Assembly: GCF_024171525.1 (NCBI RefSeq)
Contig: NZ_JALJZY010000003.1
Location: forward strand, 62,001 to 126,000
Length of the DNA: 64,000 bases
Direction of reading: 5' to 3'
Source: Neisseriaceae bacterium HSC-16F19
GTDB lineage: Bacteria > Pseudomonadota > Gammaproteobacteria > Burkholderiales > Neisseriaceae
How positions within the stretch are numbered: the first letter of the stretch is position 1; each line of letters begins with the position of its first letter. The notes below the pieces were generated by a model, which saw only the letters and a list, made by a program, of their open reading frames with translations, was not told the origin of the DNA and did no database searches. A program made the translations under genes and the position numbers. Below are positions 1 through 8,295 of the stretch, piece by piece.

Positions 1-487
1 AATGCATGCGCCAGCGCACCACTTCCGGCGGCAAATCGGGCAAGGCTGCCTGAAACACCGCCTGCAAACGCACGCCGAAATCGGTGTTTTGCGCCGCCAG
101 CTGCTCGCGGAAAGGACGGTATTCGTCCAGCATCAGCCGCGACATCAGCTTGGAAAACAGCGCCGCCTGCGCATCCTGACTTTGAATCAATTCAAAGCAG
201 GCTTGCACGAAACTGTCCACCACATCTTCTGCACCCAAGTTTTTTCCTTGCGCCTGCGCCGCATCCAAATGCGCAAACAGGCTGTGCATAAACGGCGTCA
301 GACGGCGGCTGAGCACCTCCACAAACAGCGCCTCTTTGGAGCCGAAGTGGTAATGCACCGCGGCCACATTCACCCCGGCATCGCGGGTAATCTGCCGCAG
401 CGACGACGCAAAAAAACCCTGTACCGCAAACGCAGCTTCGGCGGTATGCAGGATTTTTTCGATGGTGTCGTGTTCCGGCGTGCTCAT
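1..487 (-). CDS. TetR/AcrR-family regulator, PsrA-like (3' end beyond window)
   Basis: This is the N-terminal 162 codons of a TetR-type repressor; the gene runs off the left edge. The first 55 residues form the usual helix-turn-helix, with the typical segment AAVHYHFGSKEALF. From memory, the stretches around AGVNVAAVHYHFGSK and LTPFMHSL resemble Pseudomonas PsrA, a repressor that responds to long-chain fatty acids. The start is the ATG at 487, which begins MSTPEHDTIEKIL. An 18-bp palindrome of the PsrA type lies 12 bp upstream, so autoregulation is likely, and the divergent gene at 715 may share control. The effector is unknown and the fatty-acid link is inference. Confidence 0.85.
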   Translation of the reverse strand, partial: MSTPEHDTIEKILHTAEAAFAVQGFFASSLRQITRDAGVNVAAVHYHFGSKEALFVEVLSRRLTPFMHSLFAHLDAAQAQGKNLGAEDVVDSFVQACFELIQSQDAQAALFSKLMSRLMLDEYRPFREQLAAQNTDFGVRLQAVFQAALPDLPPEVVRWRMH

Positions 488-499
488 GATGACATGCAA

Positions 500-517
500 T
501 TCAAACAAGTGTTTGAA
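500..517. promoter_or_regulatory. Probable TetR-family operator
   Basis: TTCAAACAAGTGTTTGAA is an inverted repeat with 8-bp arms and a 2-bp centre. It sits just upstream of the TetR start and in front of the divergent gene. It contains CAAAC-N4-GTTTG, which fits the published PsrA-type consensus. A second, weaker palindrome, ACAGCACATGCTGT, lies at 529-542. Binding is inferred, not shown. Confidence 0.6.
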
Positions 518-714
518 ACATACGTTTTACAGCACATGCTGTCAAGCGCAAGCCTGCGTTTTTACACTGTTTTTTTAAAGCAAGATTTCTAATATATATA
601 AAAACAATTACTTTCAGGCAGCCCGAACATCTTGGTTTTGCCCTAATAATCATTGCCAAGCAAGCACAAGCCCCCTAATATGCGCCACCGATTGCCATTG
701 ACTTTGGAGCAGCC

Positions 715-2463
715 ATGCAAGAGCAGGAAAAAACCTTTATCACCGCCGACGGCACTGCCCTGTTTTACCGCTACCGTCCCGCCCGCGACGGTAGCAGCGA
801 CAAGGCGCTGGTTTTGTTCCACCGCGGCCACGAACACTCCGGCCGCATGATGCTGGTGGCCGACGAATTGGGCTTGGACGATTTCGCCTATTTCGCCTGG
901 GATGCCCGCGGCCACGGCCACAGTCCCGGTGCGCGCGGCGACAGCCCCAGCATCGGCACGTCCATTGCCGACATCCAGGACTTTATGCAGCACATCGAGC
1001 GCGAATACGGCATTGCGCCGCAAAACACCGGCGTGATTGCCCAAAGCGTGGGCGCGGTGCTGGTGGCCGCCTGGCTGCACGACTACGCCCCGCCGGTGCG
1101 CTGCGCCGTATTGGCTTCGCCCGCCTTCAAAGTCAAACTCTATGTGCCCTTTGCCCGTCCCGGCCTGCGCCTGATGCACAAGCTGCGCGGCAATTTCTTC
1201 GTCAACAGTTATGTCAAGGCGCACTACCTCAGCCACGACCCGGCACGCCAAGCCGAATACAATACCGACCCGCTGATTGTGCGCCCGATTTCCGTGCGCA
1301 TCCTTTTGGGCCTCTATGACACCGCCGAGCGCGTGGTGGCCGATGCCCACGCCATCACCACCCCGCTGCAACTGTTGATTTCCGGCAGCGACTGGGTGGT
1401 GCACCACAAACCGCAACACGATTTCTACAACCGCTTGGGCAGCCATATTAAAGAGCGCCATGTCTTGCCCGGTTTTTATCACGACACCTTGGGCGAAATC
1501 GGCCGCGAACAGGCGTTTGTGGAAATGCGCCGCTTTATCCGCGCCCGTTTCGATGCCGCCCCGAGCACGGTGGACATGACCCAAGCCCATATCCACAGCC
1601 ACAGCCGCCGCGAGGCAGATGAGTTGGCCACACCGCTGTCGCCCTTTTCGCCGCGCGGCGCGTATTGGGCGCTCTACCGCAGCCTGCTCAAACTGGGCGC
1701 ACGTTGGAGCGAGGGTTTGCGCATTGGCCGCGACACCGGTTTCGATTCCGGCAGCACCCTGGATTATGTCTACCGCAACCAGCCGCAAGGCACCAACGCC
1801 TTTGGCCGCTGGAGCGACGCGCAATACCTCAAGGCCATCGGCTGGCGCGGCATCCGCCAGCGCAAGGTCAATATCGGCAAGGCCATCGCCATGGCCTTTG
1901 CGCGTCTGCGCGCCGAAGGCAAACCCGTGCACGTGCTCGACATCGCCTCCGGCCATGGCCGTTACGTGCTCGATGCCTTGAGCAGCGACACCCTGCCCGA
2001 TTCCGTGCGCCTGCGCGATTACAGCCCCATCAATGTGGCCGCCGGGCGCGCGCTGATTGCCGAACGCGGCTTGGAAGACACGGTCAGCTTTGACGAAGTG
2101 AATGCCTATGATCGTGCCAACTACCAAGACCTGTCGCCGCGCCCGACCTTGGGCATCGTCTCCGGCCTGCACGAACTTTTTGCCGACAACGATTTGATTA
2201 TGGAATCCATCCGCGGCTTCGGTGATGCCATCGAAAAAGGCGGCTGTCTGATTTACACCGGCCAGCCCTGGCACCCGCAACTGGAAATGATTGCCCGTGC
2301 GCTCACCAGCCATAAAGAAGGCAGCCCCAACTGGGTGATGCGCCGCCGCAGCCAGCAGGAAATGGACCAACTGGTGGCGCAAGCCGGTTTCCGCAAAATC
2401 CACCAGTGGATAGACGAAGACGGCATCTTTACCGTGAGTCTGGCGGTGAAAGAAAATACTTAA
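715..2463 (+). CDS. Bifunctional alpha/beta hydrolase / SAM-dependent methyltransferase
   Basis: The 582-residue protein has two domains. Residues 1-300 are an alpha/beta hydrolase of the lysophospholipase (S33) type, with an oxyanion region near HRGHEHSGR (36-44) and a nucleophile elbow AQSVG whose serine is residue 111. Residues about 400-582 carry a class I methyltransferase with the SAM loop VLDIASGHG (about 407-415). The architecture and length recall E. coli YnbC, which sits with phospholipid-synthesis-like genes; here no such partners are adjacent. GGAG at 706-709 supports the ATG at 715. A role in lipid head-group metabolism is plausible and agrees with a PsrA-like regulator next door, but the substrate is unknown. 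Confidence 0.85.
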   Translation: MQEQEKTFITADGTALFYRYRPARDGSSDKALVLFHRGHEHSGRMMLVADELGLDDFAYFAWDARGHGHSPGARGDSPSIGTSIADIQDFMQHIEREYGIAPQNTGVIAQSVGAVLVAAWLHDYAPPVRCAVLASPAFKVKLYVPFARPGLRLMHKLRGNFFVNSYVKAHYLSHDPARQAEYNTDPLIVRPISVRILLGLYDTAERVVADAHAITTPLQLLISGSDWVVHHKPQHDFYNRLGSHIKERHVLPGFYHDTLGEIGREQAFVEMRRFIRARFDAAPSTVDMTQAHIHSHSRREADELATPLSPFSPRGAYWALYRSLLKLGARWSEGLRIGRDTGFDSGSTLDYVYRNQPQGTNAFGRWSDAQYLKAIGWRGIRQRKVNIGKAIAMAFARLRAEGKPVHVLDIASGHGRYVLDALSSDTLPDSVRLRDYSPINVAAGRALIAERGLEDTVSFDEVNAYDRANYQDLSPRPTLGIVSGLHELFADNDLIMESIRGFGDAIEKGGCLIYTGQPWHPQLEMIARALTSHKEGSPNWVMRRRSQQEMDQLVAQAGFRKIHQWIDEDGIFTVSLAVKENT

Positions 2464-2475
2464 ACACTGCATGTA

Positions 2476-2512
2476 AAAACCCCTGTTTCAGGCAGCCTGA
2501 AACAGAGGTTTG
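2476..2512. terminator. DUS-pair hairpin between convergent genes
   Basis: An inverted repeat built on two overlapping uptake sequences (CTGTTTCAG / CTGAAACAG), flanked by AACC and GGTTT, separates the converging hydrolase and hpt genes. It could terminate both. Confidence 0.6.
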
Positions 2513-2533
2513 GTTTGACAGACGGTTAGGATG

Positions 2534-3100
2534 TCAATGCCCCGCCAAGGCATAAACCTCATCCAGATTGCGCCACACCCCGGCGGCATCCATGCCGTAG
2601 CCGAATACATAGCGGTTGGGCACGTCTATACCGACAAAATCGGCGTATAAGGGCTTGGGCTTGTCCAAAAGCTTGTTGGCAAATACGGCGGTATGGCAGG
2701 ATGCGGCGCCCAGTTGCAAAACATGTTCGCGGATGGCGGCCAAAGTATGACCTTCGTCGAGGATATCATCCAAAACCAGCACATCGCGCCCGGCCACGCT
2801 GGCTTGGGGCGAGCGCACCCAATGAAAATTGCCGCCGGCCAGTTTGTCGCCGTAGCGGGATACATGCACATAGTCAAAATCCAGCGGAAAACGCAGCAGG
2901 GGCAATAATTTGCCGGTAAATACCACGGCACCGCCCATTACCGGCAAAACCAAGGGATAGCGTCCGCCCAAGGTAGCGGTGATGTCGGCAGCCAAGCGCT
3001 GTAAGGCCGCTTCACACTGGGCGCGGTCAAACAGTAAATCGGCCTGTGCCAGCATGTCTTCGGCAGCGCGCTGTCTTTGCTTCAAATCGGGAGCGTCCAT
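2534..3100 (-). CDS. hpt: Hypoxanthine-guanine phosphoribosyltransferase
   Basis: A purine-salvage enzyme that joins hypoxanthine or guanine to PRPP in the cytosol. The PRPP-binding loop DVLVLDDILDEGHTL is clear, as is the downstream GIDVPNRYVFGYGMD segment typical of the family. The length (about 188 residues) is normal. Two tandem ATGs exist, at 3103 and 3100. The ribosome-binding site AGGAG lies too close to the first, so the second is preferred. It follows speA by only a few bases and is probably cotranscribed with it. Confidence 0.93.
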   Translation of the reverse strand: MDAPDLKQRQRAAEDMLAQADLLFDRAQCEAALQRLAADITATLGGRYPLVLPVMGGAVVFTGKLLPLLRFPLDFDYVHVSRYGDKLAGGNFHWVRSPQASVAGRDVLVLDDILDEGHTLAAIREHVLQLGAASCHTAVFANKLLDKPKPLYADFVGIDVPNRYVFGYGMDAAGVWRNLDEVYALAGH

Positions 3101-3108
3101 CATCTCTC

Positions 3109-5004
3109 CTAAACCTCATCCACACTCAAATAAGAAGACTGCTTGAGGCCGCGGCAGAATTCGGCGGCGTATTGGTTGCGCAAATCGGTACCCAGCTCGG
3201 CCTGGCGTGCCTTCTCGGAGAATTTGTGCAGCACTTCTTCCGGCGACAAATGCACATAGCGCAGCATGTCTTCAATGGTGTCGTGCTCTTCCATGCCGTC
3301 GTACACCACGCTGCCGTCGTCGGCCACCAAGATATTCACCGAATCGGTGTCGCCAAACAGATTGTGCATATCGCCGAGAATTTCCTGATAAGCCCCCACC
3401 ATAAACACCCCCAGGATATAGGCTTCGCCGCGCTTGAAGGCGTGTACCGGCATGCTTGATTCTATGCTTTGCTGGTCGACATATTGGCCGACTTTGCCGT
3501 CGGAATCGCAGGTCAAATCCTGTAATACCGCGCGGCGGGTGGGCTGTTCGTCCAAACGGTGGATGGGCATGATGGGCAATACCTGGTCGATGGCCCAGGT
3601 ATCGGGCAGGCTTTGGAAGACGCTGAAATTGCAGAAATATTTGTCGGCCAGTTTGTCGGTGAGTTCGTCAAACACCTGCCGCTGGCTGCGCTGGCTGGCT
3701 TGCAATTGCTGTTTAAGGCGGCGGCACAGCACCGCATGCAGTTGTTCGGCCAGTGCTTTTTCCGCCAGCGATACCTTGCCTTCCACATAAGACTCGGTTA
3801 CCTCGGCCAGATAATGGCTGATGCGGTAATAGGTTTCGGTGACCATATCGCGGTCGGTCACTTCCAGCTTGGTCAAGAGTTTCTGCGTGGCAAAGCTCAG
3901 GTTTTCGGGGTTGTCGATGTGCGGGATTTCTTCAGGCAGCCTTTCGATGTCGGTGACATTCATCACCAGCACCGCATGGTGGGCGGTCATGGCGCGGCCG
4001 GATTCGGAAAACACATGCGGATGCGGGATTTCGTTGGCATTGCAGTATTCGTTCAACATGGAAATAATCACATGCGCGTATTCACCCACATCGTAGTTGA
4101 TGGAGCTGGCGTTGCGCGAGTGGGTGCCGTCGTAATCGACACCGAGGCCGCCGCCCACGTCCACATGGTCTATGGGCAGACCCAGCGCGCGCAATTCGGC
4201 AAAATAGCGCACCGCTTCTTTAAAGCCGGTGCGGTAGTCGCCGATATTGGCGATTTGCGAGCCCATATGAAAATGCATCAGGCGCACACAATCGCCCAAA
4301 CCGGCGGCCTTGAGTTTTTCCGCCGCCGACAGCAGCTGTGCGGCCGAGAGGCCGAATTTGCCTTTGTCGCCGCCGGTATCGGCCCATTTGCTCGAGGCCA
4401 GCGAAGACAGGCGCACGCGCAGGCCGATATTGGCACGCACACCGAGCTTGGCGGATTCTTCGATTACATAATCCACTTCGCTTTCTTTTTCGATGACGAT
4501 AAATACCTCGTGGCCCAGGCGCTGGCCCATCAGTGCCAGACGGATAAATTCGCGGTCTTTATAGCCGTTGCAGACAATGGTGCCGCCCTTGGGCGCAAAG
4601 GCGAGCACAATCATCAGTTCCGGCTTGCTGCCCGCTTCCAGGCCGATGGAAACTTCATCGTTTTTGGGTACGATGATGTTTTTGACCACGCTTTCCTGCT
4701 GGTTGACCTTGATGGGGTAGATGGCGGTATAGCGGCCCTGGTAGTCGTGTTTGCGGATGGAACGGTTAAAGGCTGCGCACAACTTGGCGACGCGGTCTTG
4801 CAGGATATTGGGAAAGCGCAGCAGCATGGGCAGGTCTTGGCCGCGGGCATTGAGGTCGCGCACAATCTGGCGCAGGCTGATGGCGGTGTCGCTGTCCGTA
4901 TTCGGTCGTACCATCACCTCGCCGTTGTCACCAATAAAGAAATAGCCGCTGCCCCAATGGTTGATGCCGTAAAGACTGGCGCTGTGTTCGATATCCCAAG
5001 ACAT
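3109..5004 (-). CDS. speA: Biosynthetic arginine decarboxylase
   Basis: A PLP-dependent group IV decarboxylase that converts arginine to agmatine, the first step of a putrescine/spermidine route. The 631-residue protein has the PLP-lysine region AIYPIKVNQQESVVKNI, the glycine-rich HVDVGGGLGVDY and the C-terminal ESGRAMTAHHAV segment of the family. An ATG exists 61 codons further upstream. The start at 5004 (MSWDIEHSASLYGI) matches the usual N-terminus, and an AGGAA ribosome site precedes it. It is upstream of hpt in a two-gene unit. Confidence 0.94.
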   Translation of the reverse strand: MSWDIEHSASLYGINHWGSGYFFIGDNGEVMVRPNTDSDTAISLRQIVRDLNARGQDLPMLLRFPNILQDRVAKLCAAFNRSIRKHDYQGRYTAIYPIKVNQQESVVKNIIVPKNDEVSIGLEAGSKPELMIVLAFAPKGGTIVCNGYKDREFIRLALMGQRLGHEVFIVIEKESEVDYVIEESAKLGVRANIGLRVRLSSLASSKWADTGGDKGKFGLSAAQLLSAAEKLKAAGLGDCVRLMHFHMGSQIANIGDYRTGFKEAVRYFAELRALGLPIDHVDVGGGLGVDYDGTHSRNASSINYDVGEYAHVIISMLNEYCNANEIPHPHVFSESGRAMTAHHAVLVMNVTDIERLPEEIPHIDNPENLSFATQKLLTKLEVTDRDMVTETYYRISHYLAEVTESYVEGKVSLAEKALAEQLHAVLCRRLKQQLQASQRSQRQVFDELTDKLADKYFCNFSVFQSLPDTWAIDQVLPIMPIHRLDEQPTRRAVLQDLTCDSDGKVGQYVDQQSIESSMPVHAFKRGEAYILGVFMVGAYQEILGDMHNLFGDTDSVNILVADDGSVVYDGMEEHDTIEDMLRYVHLSPEEVLHKFSEKARQAELGTDLRNQYAAEFCRGLKQSSYLSVDEV

Positions 5005-5053
5005 GATGTGTTCCTTGTGTGGCGACCGAGGCCGCCGTGGTGTGGATAGAGCT

Positions 5054-5081
5054 GTAGGGTGGGCATGCTTGCCCACCCTAC
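5054..5081. repeat. GTAG-type REP-like hairpin
   Basis: GTAGGGTGGGC and its complement form an 11-bp stem in the leader of speA. It is a single unit of the same family as the pair at 5741-5818. Confidence 0.75.
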
Positions 5082-5185
5082 CCGCTTCCTGTTGGATTGT
5101 TGTCATCAACAGGTTTTGCAAAAATCTCAGGCGGATTATCCCAGATTTGCCATAACACCCGCAGACTTCTTTACTTGCAGCGCAC

Positions 5186-5220
5186 AAAAACAGGCTGCCT
5201 GAAATATTCAGGCAGCCTGT
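5186..5220 (-). terminator. Terminator of secB (DUS pair)
   Basis: Two inverted uptake sequences form a stem of about 14 bp (CAGGCTGCCTGAA and complement). On the minus strand the stem is followed by a run of T residues, as expected of an intrinsic terminator 20 bases after the secB stop. Confidence 0.8.
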
Positions 5221-5240
5221 GATACAGACAACAACCGCTA

Positions 5241-5696
5241 TCAGGCGTTGCCGGCCACTTCTTCCTGCGCCTGTTGCGACTGGTACATGGCTTCGAAGTT
5301 GATGGGTGCCAGCAATACCGGCGGGAAACCGGCGCGGGTGACGGTGCTGGACACCACTTCGCGGGCATAGGGGAAGAGGATGTTGGGGCAGGCCACGGCC
5401 AGGAGCATCTGGATGTCGTCTTCTTCGATGTTTTCAATGCGGAAAATGCCGCTTTGGGTGACTTCGTTGAGGAACATCACTTTGTTTTCTTCCAGTTTGG
5501 CGGTCACGGTCACGGTGACGTCGCAGTTGTAAAAACCGTCTTCCAGTTTGGTGGATGTGGTGCCGACGCGCATTTCCACTTCCGGCTGGCCGTTGTCCAA
5601 GAAAACCTGCGGGGCGTGCGGCACTTCCAGAGACAGGTCTTTCAGATACAGTTTTTCAATGCTGAATACGGGTTGTTGCTGTTCTTGTTCGCTCAT
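5241..5696 (-). CDS. secB: Protein-export chaperone SecB
   Basis: The 151-residue cytosolic tetrameric chaperone keeps preproteins unfolded and hands them to SecA. The family signatures IEKLYLKDLSLEVPHAP near the N-terminus and ACPNILFPYAREVVS around residue 105 are intact, and the length is normal. It lies downstream of grxC on the same strand, a common pairing in proteobacteria. A GTAG hairpin pair separates them. Confidence 0.96.
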   Translation of the reverse strand: MSEQEQQQPVFSIEKLYLKDLSLEVPHAPQVFLDNGQPEVEMRVGTTSTKLEDGFYNCDVTVTVTAKLEENKVMFLNEVTQSGIFRIENIEEDDIQMLLAVACPNILFPYAREVVSSTVTRAGFPPVLLAPINFEAMYQSQQAQEEVAGNA

Positions 5697-5740
5697 GGTT
5701 TTTCCTTAAGGTTGGGCGATAACGCGGTGGGTAAAAGTGG

Positions 5741-5818
5741 GTAGGGTGGGCATTGATGCCCACCGTTTTAAACGTTTGACGATCAAAAATATTTGGTGGG
5801 CATGAATGCCCACCCTAC
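5741..5818. repeat. GTAG-type REP-like hairpin pair
   Basis: Two hairpins in opposite orientation, each based on GGTGGGCAT/ATGCCCACC. The outer ends read GTAGGG and CCCTAC, with an AT-rich linker. The arrangement resembles a BIME (two inverted REPs) and fills the gap between grxC and secB. Confidence 0.8.
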
Positions 5819-5822
5819 CAAT

Positions 5823-6083
5823 TTATTCTCCGGCCAATAGGGCATCCAGTTTGCCGGCCTGGTCCAAGGCGCGCAGGTCGGTGAAGCCGCCGACATGGGT
5901 GTCGCCGATGTAGATTTGCGGCACGGTGCGCTGGCCGGTGCGCGCCATCATGGCCTCGCGTTCGGCCGGGTCTTCATCGATGCGGATTTCGGTGATTTCG
6001 GTGACGCCTTTTTGCTTCAAGAGCGCTTTGGCCATATTGCAATAGGGGCACAGCAGGGTGGTGTAGAGGGTAATCGGTGCCAT
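5823..6083 (-). CDS. grxC: Glutaredoxin 3
   Basis: A small glutathione-dependent thiol-disulfide oxidoreductase of 86 residues. The active site is CPYC, in TTLLCPYCNMAKALL, and the cis-proline TVPQIYIG and GGFTDL segments that bind glutathione follow. The chosen ATG at 6083 gives the usual MAPITLYTT N-terminus and has GGAAAG upstream; an ATG 33 bases earlier would add an unlikely extension. The gene starts 40 bases after dacB ends and is likely read with it. Confidence 0.93.
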   Translation of the reverse strand: MAPITLYTTLLCPYCNMAKALLKQKGVTEITEIRIDEDPAEREAMMARTGQRTVPQIYIGDTHVGGFTDLRALDQAGKLDALLAGE

Positions 6084-6122
6084 AACGGGTACTTTCCAAT
6101 ACGAATAAAAACCCAAGTCGGG

Positions 6123-7523
6123 TCAGGGTTGCGGTTTTTCAAGTGCTTGCGGCTGGCGGATAAGCTTGCGCACCAGGCGGTCGAGGTCGGGTAGATAGCC
6201 GTCGCTGCGCTCGCTGTTGACCAGCACCACCACCGCCAGCGGGTTTTGGCCGGGGTTTTCAGGCAGCCAGTATCCGGCCAGGGCGCGCACGTTTTTGAGG
6301 GTGCCGGTTTTCAGGCGAAGGCCAGGGCCCACTTGTTTAAAACGGGTGTTGAGCGTGCCGTCCACACCGGCTATGGGCAGGGTGTGGATAAAGGCTGCCT
6401 GAAACGGGCTGCGGTAGGCTTTGTCCAGCATTTGCCCCAGAAAACGCGCGGTCAGGCGTTCGCGCCGCGACAGGCCGGAGCCGTTTTCCAACACCAGCGC
6501 CTCATCATCCAAACCGCTGGCTGCCAGGGCGCGGCGCACGGCGTGGTCGGGATTTTGCGCGCGCCCGGCGGCGGTGTGCGTGCCCAAGGTGAGGAACACG
6601 CTGCGGGCGATGACATTATTGGAATACTTGTTCATGTCGGTAAGCACTTCGGTGAGCGGTTTGGAATCGCTCACCGCCACGGTGCGCGCCTGCGCCGGAA
6701 CCCTTCCCTCGGCAAACGGAACGTCGTTGCCGCCGGTAGCCAGCCAATGGCTGCGGAAACTCTGGCGGGCAAACGTAGGTGTGTCGAAAATATTGATATA
6801 CACACTGCTGCCGGTGCAGTGCGTGGGCAGGCGGCCGCGCAGATAAAGCACGCCGTCGCGGTATTCGCCGCCCATATGGCTTTTCAGGTAGCAGGAGCCG
6901 CTGTTCACCCGCCGCAATTCGTCGGTATTGAGCGGGGTATCCGGCAGGGGCGGATTGAGTTCGAGCACGATTTGCCCGGCTTCGTCTTTGGCCAAGGTGA
7001 GCCACAGCACTTTGTAGGCCACCATATGCGGGTCCGGCGGGGTGGTAAACAGCTCGCCTTCGTCGTCTTCAAAACCGGCGGCGGGCGCCTGCGGCGGCCA
7101 GATGCTGCGGTCGAGCACCACCTTGCCGCCCAAGCGTTCGATGCCCTGTGCGTGCAGCTGCGCCTGCATGGCCTGGATGTCCGGCTGGTCGAACACGGGG
7201 TTGCCGCTGCCCACCCAATACAAATCGCCCTGCAGGGTATTGCCCGCCACCGGCGCCGCAGTTTTCCATTCCGTGCGCCAGCGGTAATCGGGCGGCAGGG
7301 TGCTGAAGGCGGCAAAGGCGGTCACCAGCTTCATGGTGGAGGCCGGGTTCATGCTGGCATCGGCACGGTGCTCGGCCAACACGCGGCCGGTGTGCAAATC
7401 CTGCACATAGACCGCCACTTCTTCCGGGCGCATTTTGCCGAAATCCCAAGCCTGGGCGGCAGGCAGCCAACACAAGCCTATAAGGACTGTAGCTAAGGCG
7501 CGGTGGAAACGGATGGCGGACAT
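6123..7523 (-). CDS. dacB: D-alanyl-D-alanine carboxypeptidase/endopeptidase (PBP4 type)
   Basis: A periplasmic low-molecular-mass penicillin-binding protein (S13 family) that trims peptidoglycan cross-links. A signal peptide ends near PAAQA (residues 21-25). The three active-site motifs are present: STMK with the catalytic serine at residue 62, SNN in NKYSNNVIARS, and KTG in RLKTGTLKNV. The length of 466 residues is normal. No strong ribosome site is visible; the ATG at 7523 was chosen because it begins directly at a good signal peptide, while an ATG at 7553 would add ten residues. Confidence 0.92.
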   Translation of the reverse strand: MSAIRFHRALATVLIGLCWLPAAQAWDFGKMRPEEVAVYVQDLHTGRVLAEHRADASMNPASTMKLVTAFAAFSTLPPDYRWRTEWKTAAPVAGNTLQGDLYWVGSGNPVFDQPDIQAMQAQLHAQGIERLGGKVVLDRSIWPPQAPAAGFEDDEGELFTTPPDPHMVAYKVLWLTLAKDEAGQIVLELNPPLPDTPLNTDELRRVNSGSCYLKSHMGGEYRDGVLYLRGRLPTHCTGSSVYINIFDTPTFARQSFRSHWLATGGNDVPFAEGRVPAQARTVAVSDSKPLTEVLTDMNKYSNNVIARSVFLTLGTHTAAGRAQNPDHAVRRALAASGLDDEALVLENGSGLSRRERLTARFLGQMLDKAYRSPFQAAFIHTLPIAGVDGTLNTRFKQVGPGLRLKTGTLKNVRALAGYWLPENPGQNPLAVVVLVNSERSDGYLPDLDRLVRKLIRQPQALEKPQP

Positions 7524-7582
7524 GGGGAAACGGCGGGCTGAAAAAAACCGCATTGTGACATAGAGTTTGTGTTTGCGGGCAT

Positions 7583-7616
7583 AAAAAACCGCCCGGCATG
7601 TAGGTGACGGACGGTT
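7583..7616 (-). terminator. Intrinsic terminator after the lipoprotein gene
   Basis: On the minus strand AACCGTCCG pairs with CGGGCGGTT (one G-U) and is followed by six T residues. It closes the unit that contains the DUF2846 lipoprotein and lies upstream of dacB. Confidence 0.75.
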
Positions 7617-7645
7617 TGCCGGGTTTCAGGCAGCCTTTAGCTGCC

Positions 7646-7715
7646 GTAGGTTGGGTCGTCAGACCCAACATTTGTCAAAATTTCTGAAAGTGTTGGGTCT
7701 GGCGACCCAACCTAC
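7646..7715. repeat. GTAG-type REP-like hairpin pair
   Basis: GTAGGTTGGGTC-GTCA-GACCCAACA is followed, after a short AT-rich linker, by its inverted copy ending in CCTAC. It is the same design as 5741-5818 with a different stem sequence. Confidence 0.8.
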
Positions 7716-7726
7716 GACTACTTAAT

Positions 7727-8140
7727 TTACTCGCTGTATTTCGTTCCTATCAGTTCTTTTTCACACTCCTTCAGGGATACGTACTCCAAAAATGGGCGAG
7801 CAATCCAAATACCCGCCATCAATCCCGCACGAACACATTTAGTATCACCAGCCTCCAAATTAATTAATATACTGCTTTTCAACTCTGTTTTAGCCCATAC
7901 ATCATACTCACCTGGTGGCACTTCTTTTTCCAAATAACCACCTTGTCTAATGCGGCCTATTTCATATTCGCCGGCATTCACTTGATAAATAACAGCACTA
8001 CCACTGATTTGTTTCGGACGGAATACATAAATTTTTGCTTGACCCTCTGAGGGTGGTGTCACTCCGGAAAATGGAGTTCCTGTAGCGCCACATGCAGTCA
8101 GAAGTGTTGCTGTTACCAAATACAATAAAGCTTTTTTCAT
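7727..8140 (-). CDS. DUF2846-type lipoprotein
   Basis: A 137-residue predicted lipoprotein. The signal peptide ends in the lipobox LLTAC, so it should be anchored by a lipidated cysteine. The body contains KIYVFRPKQISGSA, PPGEYDVWA and KCVRAG segments that resemble the DUF2846 family; its function is unknown. The ATG at 8140 follows a very strong GGGAGG site with 5-6 bases of spacing. The gene is noticeably richer in A and T than its neighbours and stands alone between two terminators, which suggests recent acquisition. Confidence 0.8.
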   Translation of the reverse strand: MKKALLYLVTATLLTACGATGTPFSGVTPPSEGQAKIYVFRPKQISGSAVIYQVNAGEYEIGRIRQGGYLEKEVPPGEYDVWAKTELKSSILINLEAGDTKCVRAGLMAGIWIARPFLEYVSLKECEKELIGTKYSE

Positions 8141-8250
8141 GTTCACCTCCCTTAAATGATAATGACTTTAGCTTGTTTAAATATTAAGTTAAGAATTTCA
8201 GGCTGCCTGAAAGTCCGGTATTGTGCCATATCAGCCATGGTATCGGGCAT

Positions 8251-8281
8251 AAAAACCGCCCGGCATTCGATACCGGGCGGT
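8251..8281 (-). terminator. Intrinsic terminator of aroG
   Basis: ACCGCCCGG and CCGGGCGGT form a 9-bp GC-rich stem which, on the minus strand, is followed by TTTTT. It lies 15 bases after the aroG stop. Confidence 0.9.
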
Positions 8282-8295
8282 GAAGACATAAATAT

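Noticed and set aside
643..2472. A 609-codon open frame on the minus strand
   Set aside because: It is the antisense shadow of the hydrolase/methyltransferase gene, with no family signature and low-complexity composition, as expected in GC-rich DNA.
6383..6391. A further TTATNCACA match
   Set aside because: It is a single site inside the dacB coding region, at the frequency expected by chance.
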